The position numbers and the translations under genes were made by a program. Shown here one piece after another: positions 59,430-64,000 of a stretch of DNA of 64,000 bases. The stretch is from Polyangiaceae bacterium (GTDB lineage Bacteria > Myxococcota_A > Polyangia > Polyangiales > Polyangiaceae), in the NCBI GenBank assembly GCA_020633235.1, contig JACKEA010000004.1, forward strand, positions 124,001 to 188,000. Direction: 5' to 3'. Below the pieces are notes generated by a model that was not told the DNA's origin, did not search any database, and worked only from the letters and a program-made list of their open reading frames with translations. The number at the start of each line of letters is the position of its first letter. Within the stretch, counting starts at the first letter, position 1.

Positions 59430-61370
59430 TCAGTTGATCTTGAGCTGACGGAGCTTCTTGTGCAGACCCTCGCGGGTGATACCCAGGGTCTTGGCGGCGG
59501 CGGTCTTGTTGTTGTCGTGCTCCCGCAGCGCCTCGAGCACGAAGTACTTCTCCACCTGCTCCACCATCTCCTTGAGCGTGCCTTTCTCGGTGCCGGCGCG
59601 CTCGATGATGGTCTCCAGCCGGCGCACGCGCGGGGACAGCAGCTCCGGCGTGACGAAGCCGCCAGGATCCGCCTGGATCACCAGACGCTGCGCCTCGTTC
59701 TCCAGCTCCCGGACGTTGCCCGGCCAGTCGTAGGACATCAGAAGCTCCATCGCACCCTGCGAGAAGCCGGCAACAGGCTTGCCCATCTCCTTCGTGTAGC
59801 GCTCGAGGAAGAAGCCGGCGAGGAGCGGAATGTCCTCGCGGCGCTCGCGAAGGGCCGGCACTCGGAGTGGAAACACCTTCAAGCGATAGTAGAGATCCTC
59901 GCGGAAGCGTCCGCTCTCCACCTCTTTCTCGAGGCTCTTGTTGCAGGCGGCGACGATACGCACGTCCACGTGCTTGGTGTGGGTAGCGCCCACGGGACGA
60001 ATCTCGCCCTCCTGCAGCACGCGGAGCAGCTTGGCCTGGAGCGAGAGCGGCATCTCCGTCACCTCGTCCAAGAACAGCGTGCCCTGGTCAGCCACGTCGA
60101 ACAGACCACGCTTCTCGTCCGTGGCACCGGTGAAGGCGCCCCGCTTGTGGCCGAACAGCTCGCTTTCCAGCAAGTTCTCTGGGAGTGCGGCGCAGTTCTG
60201 GGCCACGAACAGCTTGTTCTTGCGGCGTGAGCGGTAGTGCACCGCGGAGGCCACCAGCTCCTTGCCGGTTCCCGTCTCGCCCTCGATCAGCACGGTGACG
60301 CGGGTGTCCACGACCTTGTCGAGCTGGTTCGACAGCTCGCGCATCACCTTGCTCTCGCCGATGATCTCCACGGTGCCCGAGCGCGCCCGCTCGCGACCCT
60401 TGAGGAAGGAGTTCTCCTTCTCGAGCTGTTCCTCGGCGGCAACCAGGCGTCGGATGAGCCGGGCGTTGGCGACGGCCAGGGAGGCCGTGGCGGCCAGCAC
60501 CGCCAGCGCGTCCAAATCCGCCGAGTCGAACATGGCCGGCGTGTCGCGGTTGTCGATCTGGAGCACGCCAAGGATCTCGTCGCCCTTCCACAGCGGCACG
60601 CCGATGGTGCTGCGGATGCTGGCGCCCAATAGAGACTCCGAAGAGAACGACTCTCGCGGCGCATCTGCGGCCAGCACCGCCGCGCGCTCCCGCACCACTT
60701 TGCGGAACACGCTGCGGGTGATGGGCACGGCGCCGTCCGGCGCGCGGCCCTCGCCGCCTTCCGCCCGCACCCGGGTCAGCACCGGCACGAAGCCCGCCTC
60801 GGCGCTGTCGTCGGAGTCGTCGCGCAGCACCAACGTGGAGTGCGTCGCCGTGGGCACCAAGGTGAGGGCAGCGTCCGCGACCGCCACCAGCACTCCGTCC
60901 AGGTCCTCAGCGGCGCCGATGTCCTTCTGCACGCGGTACAGGACCTTCAAGACGTCCGTGTTGCGCTCGCCCGAGGTCGTCGTGCCCGAGAGCTCTGCGA
61001 TGGGTCGCACGGACACCACGTGGGCGGGCTCCGGCTCGTCGCCAATCACGACCCGGAGCTGAGTGCTCTCTTCCCCCTCGCCGCCGAGCTCCACCACGTC
61101 CCCGGCTTGAAGCTCCGCCTTGCGAGCGCCGTCCGTCAGCGGCGTGCGCTCTCCCGCACGCACCAGAGCGGTGCCGTTGGTGCTGTTCAGGTCTTCTACC
61201 GTCACGCGCTCGTCGCCAATCACGATGCGCGCGTGCTCCCCGCTCACGTGAGACTCCGACAAGCGGAGATCGTTGCTCGCGGCGCGCCCGATGCGCACCA
61301 CGTCACCGTCCGGATCGAGCGTCTTACCCGCTTCGGAGCCGCTCAAGACCTCGATTCGGACGGTGGGCAT
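59430..61370 (-). CDS. FHA-GAF sigma-54-dependent activator
   Basis: A 646-residue regulator. Residues 1-100: FHA (VVRIGRAASNDLRLSE, HVSGEHARIVIGD, NSTNGTALV), which binds phosphothreonine. ~150-310: GAF (STLVLRDDSDDS, GVPLWKGDEILGVLQIDN). ~340-580: sigma-54 AAA+ with EGETGTGKE, intact GAFTGAT, LFLDEVTEMPL. C-terminus: Fis-type helix-turn-helix (NNKTAAAKTLGITREGLHKK). It should turn kinase signalling into sigma-54 transcription. Start ATG 61370, 15 bases after the HEAT-repeat lipoprotein stop, so the two are likely one operon. Targets unknown. Confidence 0.93.
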   Translation of the reverse strand: MPTVRIEVLSGSEAGKTLDPDGDVVRIGRAASNDLRLSESHVSGEHARIVIGDERVTVEDLNSTNGTALVRAGERTPLTDGARKAELQAGDVVELGGEGEESTQLRVVIGDEPEPAHVVSVRPIAELSGTTTSGERNTDVLKVLYRVQKDIGAAEDLDGVLVAVADAALTLVPTATHSTLVLRDDSDDSAEAGFVPVLTRVRAEGGEGRAPDGAVPITRSVFRKVVRERAAVLAADAPRESFSSESLLGASIRSTIGVPLWKGDEILGVLQIDNRDTPAMFDSADLDALAVLAATASLAVANARLIRRLVAAEEQLEKENSFLKGRERARSGTVEIIGESKVMRELSNQLDKVVDTRVTVLIEGETGTGKELVASAVHYRSRRKNKLFVAQNCAALPENLLESELFGHKRGAFTGATDEKRGLFDVADQGTLFLDEVTEMPLSLQAKLLRVLQEGEIRPVGATHTKHVDVRIVAACNKSLEKEVESGRFREDLYYRLKVFPLRVPALRERREDIPLLAGFFLERYTKEMGKPVAGFSQGAMELLMSYDWPGNVRELENEAQRLVIQADPGGFVTPELLSPRVRRLETIIERAGTEKGTLKEMVEQVEKYFVLEALREHDNNKTAAAKTLGITREGLHKKLRQLKIN

Positions 61371-61385
61371 ACGTGATGGCCCGCG

Positions 61386-63143
61386 TCAGCTGGCGCGGGT
61401 CTCGATCCGATACATGACCTGCTTGAGCGGAGCGTCGCCGGCGATCTTGTCCTTGTCTCCGCTCTCGGCGTTCTTGTCGATGATCTTCTTGAGCTTGTCG
61501 GCCACGTCCTTGGAGCCCTTGGGCAGCAGGTGGTCGATGGTCTGTGCCGCCACGAAACGCACTGCGGCGTTCTCGAACGAGCTCATCCGCTCCACCAGCT
61601 CACCCACGCTGGACTCGTTGCCCAGAATGCCGACCATGTAGCCCGCCTTGATGGCGATGAACTGGTTCTTCTGGTCCTGGTTGGCGCTCTTTTCCATCTC
61701 CGCCAGGTAGCAGGGGATGCGATCGCCGCAGGCCTTCACCAGCTTGTCGGCCTGCTCGTACAGGTCCTTCTCCAGCTTGGTGCCGTACTTGTCGACCGCG
61801 GCCTTTACCTTGTCGAGCTGGTCGGGCTTGGCCAGCTTGATGGCGGTCACGGTGATGGACGTTTGCAGTGCCTTCAGGTCCTCGCCGCTGCCCTTGGTCT
61901 TCTCCGCCCGCTCGAGCAGCCAGTCGACCATGGTCGGGTCGTAGAACTGTCCGGCGAACTCCGCCAAAGAGGGCAGCGCCGCCGCGCCCGGCGGGATCAC
62001 GGTGTCGAGGGAGATGGACTCGAAGGCGCTCTTGAACGCTTCCTTGGACTCGGCGGTAGCCGGCAGCTTGGTGATCTCTCGGGCGATCACCGCCTTGTTG
62101 GCGTCCTTGTCCGCCTTCTTCAACGCTTCCAGCATCGGCGCCAGCGCTTCGGCGCGACCAATGGTGCCGAGCACCAGCGCCGCGGTGGCCACCTCCGGGT
62201 GGTCCTTCGGCGCTTCCTTCAGCTTGTTCACTTCCTTGATGCGCCGGAGGTGGAACGCGACGAGCTTCTCGTCGGAGCCATCCAGCACCTTCACCGTGCG
62301 CTCCACGGCGGGCTTGCCGATCTTGACCAACGCCAACACCGCCGTCGCCTGAACGTCACCCTTACCCGGGTCCAGCATCACGCGCAGGAGGGGTTCCACC
62401 GCCTCGGGCGCCTGGATCTCGCCCAGCACCTGGGCGGCCGTCGTCTGCCAGAACAACTGATCCCGGTACGGGTCGATCTTGTCCTTGTCCTTCGCGCTCT
62501 CGGGGCGGACGATTTCCGCGCTGAGGGCGGTGATCAGCGGCTGAGTCCACGCCTTGTCGTGGATCGCCACCAGGGACTCGTTGAAGTCCCGGTAGGAGAT
62601 GCCGCCCAGCATGGTGCTGGCCTTCAGCTTCAAGAACGCCTGCAGCAGCGGGCCGTTCAGGGAGTCCATCTTCAGGTCGCCGGCTGCGTGCGCCGCCCAC
62701 TTCACGTCGGCGTCGTCCTTGGAGCTGGCCGGTCGCTTGGCGAACTCTTCCAACGCCTTCTTGATGGCGGGCTCGATGCGCTTGTCCTCGAAGGACGCGA
62801 GCAATTTGATGAGGGAGACCCGGGTCTTGGTGTCCAGATCGCCGTAGTGCTCCACGTAGGCCTTGGTGAGCGGTTCGACGATCTTGTTGAGGAGCGCCTG
62901 CACCTCGGGGTTCTGCTGGTCCTTGTTCGCCTTGGTGATGGCGTCTTCGTAGAACTGCTCGAGACGCTTGACGGCGCGTGGGCGCCAGGCCGGGTCATCG
63001 AGCTTGTCGACCCAGTATTCGGGCTGACTCTCGTCCTTGCACCCCGCAACGGAGGTGGCGAGGGTTGCGAGCGCAACCGTGGAAGCAGTGCCGAGCGTCA
63101 GGGAGCGGATGAGCGACGCGATAGCGCGCGAGGAGCGGAGCAT
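61386..63143 (-). CDS. HEAT-repeat lipoprotein
   Basis: A 585-residue protein: signal and lipobox TLATSVAGC, then a long array of helix pairs with HEAT/ARM character: LLNKIVEPLTKAYVE, TAAQVLGEIQAPEAVEPLLRV, ATAVLALVKIGKPAVERTV, TAALVLGTIGRAEALAPMLEAL, AVRFVAAQTIDHLLP. Such arrays are scaffolds. The extracytoplasmic lipid anchor is odd beside a cytoplasmic regulator. GGAGG nine bases upstream supports ATG 63143. It is first in the transcript with the FHA regulator. Confidence 0.82.
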   Translation of the reverse strand: MLRSSRAIASLIRSLTLGTASTVALATLATSVAGCKDESQPEYWVDKLDDPAWRPRAVKRLEQFYEDAITKANKDQQNPEVQALLNKIVEPLTKAYVEHYGDLDTKTRVSLIKLLASFEDKRIEPAIKKALEEFAKRPASSKDDADVKWAAHAAGDLKMDSLNGPLLQAFLKLKASTMLGGISYRDFNESLVAIHDKAWTQPLITALSAEIVRPESAKDKDKIDPYRDQLFWQTTAAQVLGEIQAPEAVEPLLRVMLDPGKGDVQATAVLALVKIGKPAVERTVKVLDGSDEKLVAFHLRRIKEVNKLKEAPKDHPEVATAALVLGTIGRAEALAPMLEALKKADKDANKAVIAREITKLPATAESKEAFKSAFESISLDTVIPPGAAALPSLAEFAGQFYDPTMVDWLLERAEKTKGSGEDLKALQTSITVTAIKLAKPDQLDKVKAAVDKYGTKLEKDLYEQADKLVKACGDRIPCYLAEMEKSANQDQKNQFIAIKAGYMVGILGNESSVGELVERMSSFENAAVRFVAAQTIDHLLPKGSKDVADKLKKIIDKNAESGDKDKIAGDAPLKQVMYRIETRAS

Positions 63144-63296
63144 CTCGTAATCCTCCAGGGTGTAGAGCGGTCCCTCGGATGCCAGACCCAGCGCGTGGGA
63201 AAAACCTCAAAAATTGCGCGGATCCAGCGCCCGGACCGTAAGCCGGCGGAATGGGCGGTGTCAACGAAGGCGGACAGGCGAATTTAACGCGCCGCG

Positions 63297-64000
63297 TTAG
63301 CCGATGATCATTCCCTCGCGGGACAGATGCCCATGCTCGAAGCGGCGCAGATTCCAGCGCTCGAACTGCTCCACCGGCTTCCCCGCGATGTGCGCCGCCA
63401 TCAGCTTGCCCACCACCGGCGCCATCATGAAGCCGTGGCCCATGAAGCCGCACAAGAGTAGGAAGCCACCGACCGCGTCCACCGGTCCCACGATCGGATT
63501 GGCGTCCGGGCTGATGTCATAGAGCCCTGCCCATTGCCGCAGGATCTTCACCGCGCCAAGACGTGGGATCACCCGCGTGATGGCGCGGGCGTACAGCGCC
63601 AAGAAGCGATTGCTCGACCCCTGGTTGTCGCCCTCGGGCACGGCTTGGTTTCCGATACCGCCTACGATCTCTCCGCGCGTGGACTGCGAGAAGTAGAGCC
63701 CGTTGGACAGATCCGCGACCAGCGGCCCGAGCCAGGGCTTGAGCGGCTCGCTGGCGCAGATCTCGTGGCGATGCGGATGATTCGGCAGCTCCACGCCGAC
63801 CATGCGCGCCAGCTCCGGACTGTGAGCACCGGTCGCGTTCAGCACGCAACCCGTTCGAATCACACCGCGCTCCGTGACGACCGCGCTGACGGCGCCGTTG
63901 GTGGTCTCGATGCCGGTCACCGGCGTGAACGGATGCACCTCCACGCCCAGCTCCTTGGCGCCGTCCGCGTAGCCCCACACGAAGGGCCAGGGAAACACCA
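63297..64000 (-). CDS. FAD-dependent oxidoreductase (DAO/sarcosine-oxidase type), 5' end outside window
   Basis: The frame is open at the right edge, so only the C-terminal ~234 residues are seen. Features: VEVHPFTPVTGIETTNG, GCVLNATGAHSPELARMVG, RHEICASEPL, RGEIVGGIGNQ, WAGLYDISPDANPIVGP, and the terminal CGFMGHGFMMAPVVGKLMA with FAD contacts. These match glycine/sarcosine oxidase-like flavoproteins. The N-terminal FAD-binding motif is missing from the window. Substrate unknown. Confidence 0.8.
   Translation of the reverse strand, partial: VFPWPFVWGYADGAKELGVEVHPFTPVTGIETTNGAVSAVVTERGVIRTGCVLNATGAHSPELARMVGVELPNHPHRHEICASEPLKPWLGPLVADLSNGLYFSQSTRGEIVGGIGNQAVPEGDNQGSSNRFLALYARAITRVIPRLGAVKILRQWAGLYDISPDANPIVGPVDAVGGFLLLCGFMGHGFMMAPVVGKLMAAHIAGKPVEQFERWNLRRFEHGHLSREGMIIG

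Noticed and set aside
61530..63287. 585-codon plus-strand frame opposite the HEAT lipoprotein
   Set aside because: Antisense shadow. The Leu/Gln/Arg-rich translation has no family features.
1..64000. tRNA or rRNA genes
   Set aside because: No cloverleaf with a TTCGA-type arm or conserved rRNA segments was noticed on either strand. A tRNAscan run would settle it.

Overview
The window looks like a chromosomal segment of a GC-rich myxobacterium (Myxococcota, probably Polyangiales). The evidence is compositional and domain-based: very high GC, many lipoproteins with Gly/Ser-rich linkers and Cys-rich 'NNCGGCG'-type repeats, Ser/Thr kinases, FHA- and kinase-linked sigma-54 activators, and many very large spurious antisense reading frames. 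No rRNA, tRNA, CRISPR array, prophage or classical insertion sequence was seen. About 50 protein genes are supported. Two are cut by the window edges (the GT2 glycosyltransferase at the left, the FAD oxidoreductase at the right) and two are broken HNH-nuclease genes.

Layout. 1-6.8 kb: surface-glycan genes (GT2 end, methyltransferase, Ser/Thr kinase, then a co-directional run of GT-C transferase, sugar epimerase and a second polytopic protein). 6.8-8.3 kb: repeats, an HNH-gene remnant and a cytochrome-like lipoprotein. 8.3-11.9 kb: a minus-strand operon with a GT2-CapK fusion. 12-14.3 kb: ankyrin protein, MerA-like flavoprotein, and a compact non-coding element with three C-loop hairpins. 14.4-32.6 kb: molybdenum-cofactor genes (moaA, a Nitr_red_assoc-moaC fusion, moaE, mobA, moeA) interleaved with four more GT-C-like membrane proteins, a tandem lipoprotein duplication and a DUF4403-like lipoprotein. 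32.6-47 kb: envelope proteins and lipoproteins, ppk1 and prkA. 47-53.4 kb: a 1467-residue kinase/TPR/GAF/sigma-54 regulator followed by a disrupted HNH gene. 53.5-64 kb: a nucleotidyltransferase pair, lipid-anchored peroxiredoxin, Kelch lipoprotein, a secreted protein with a somatomedin-B-like tail, a Uma2 nuclease, an FHA sigma-54 regulator coupled to a HEAT-repeat lipoprotein, and the FAD oxidoreductase.

How the parts fit. The glycosyltransferases, epimerase, methyltransferases and CapK-like enzyme suggest envelope or exopolysaccharide construction. The Moco genes cover precursor synthesis (MoaA, MoaC), the large subunit of molybdopterin synthase (MoaE), molybdenum insertion (MoeA) and nucleotide attachment (MobA). 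They are split over three sites. moaD, moaB/mog and a molybdoenzyme were not recognised here. PrkA, PPK1 and the two sigma-54 activators fit starvation and stress signalling, but that link is inference.

Most noteworthy: (i) a probable ~200-nt small RNA on the minus strand at about 14.01-14.22 kb, with three tandem hairpins of different stem sequence but near-identical C-rich loops, ending in a strong terminator and preceded by a sigma-54-like promoter; (ii) a dispersed palindromic repeat family (core TTGTTGGTSCGGCGCG) mostly at gene 3' ends, with copies on both sides of the disrupted HNH gene; (iii) unusual fusions (GT2-CapK, Nitr_red_assoc-MoaC, kinase-AAA-TPR-GAF-sigma-54).
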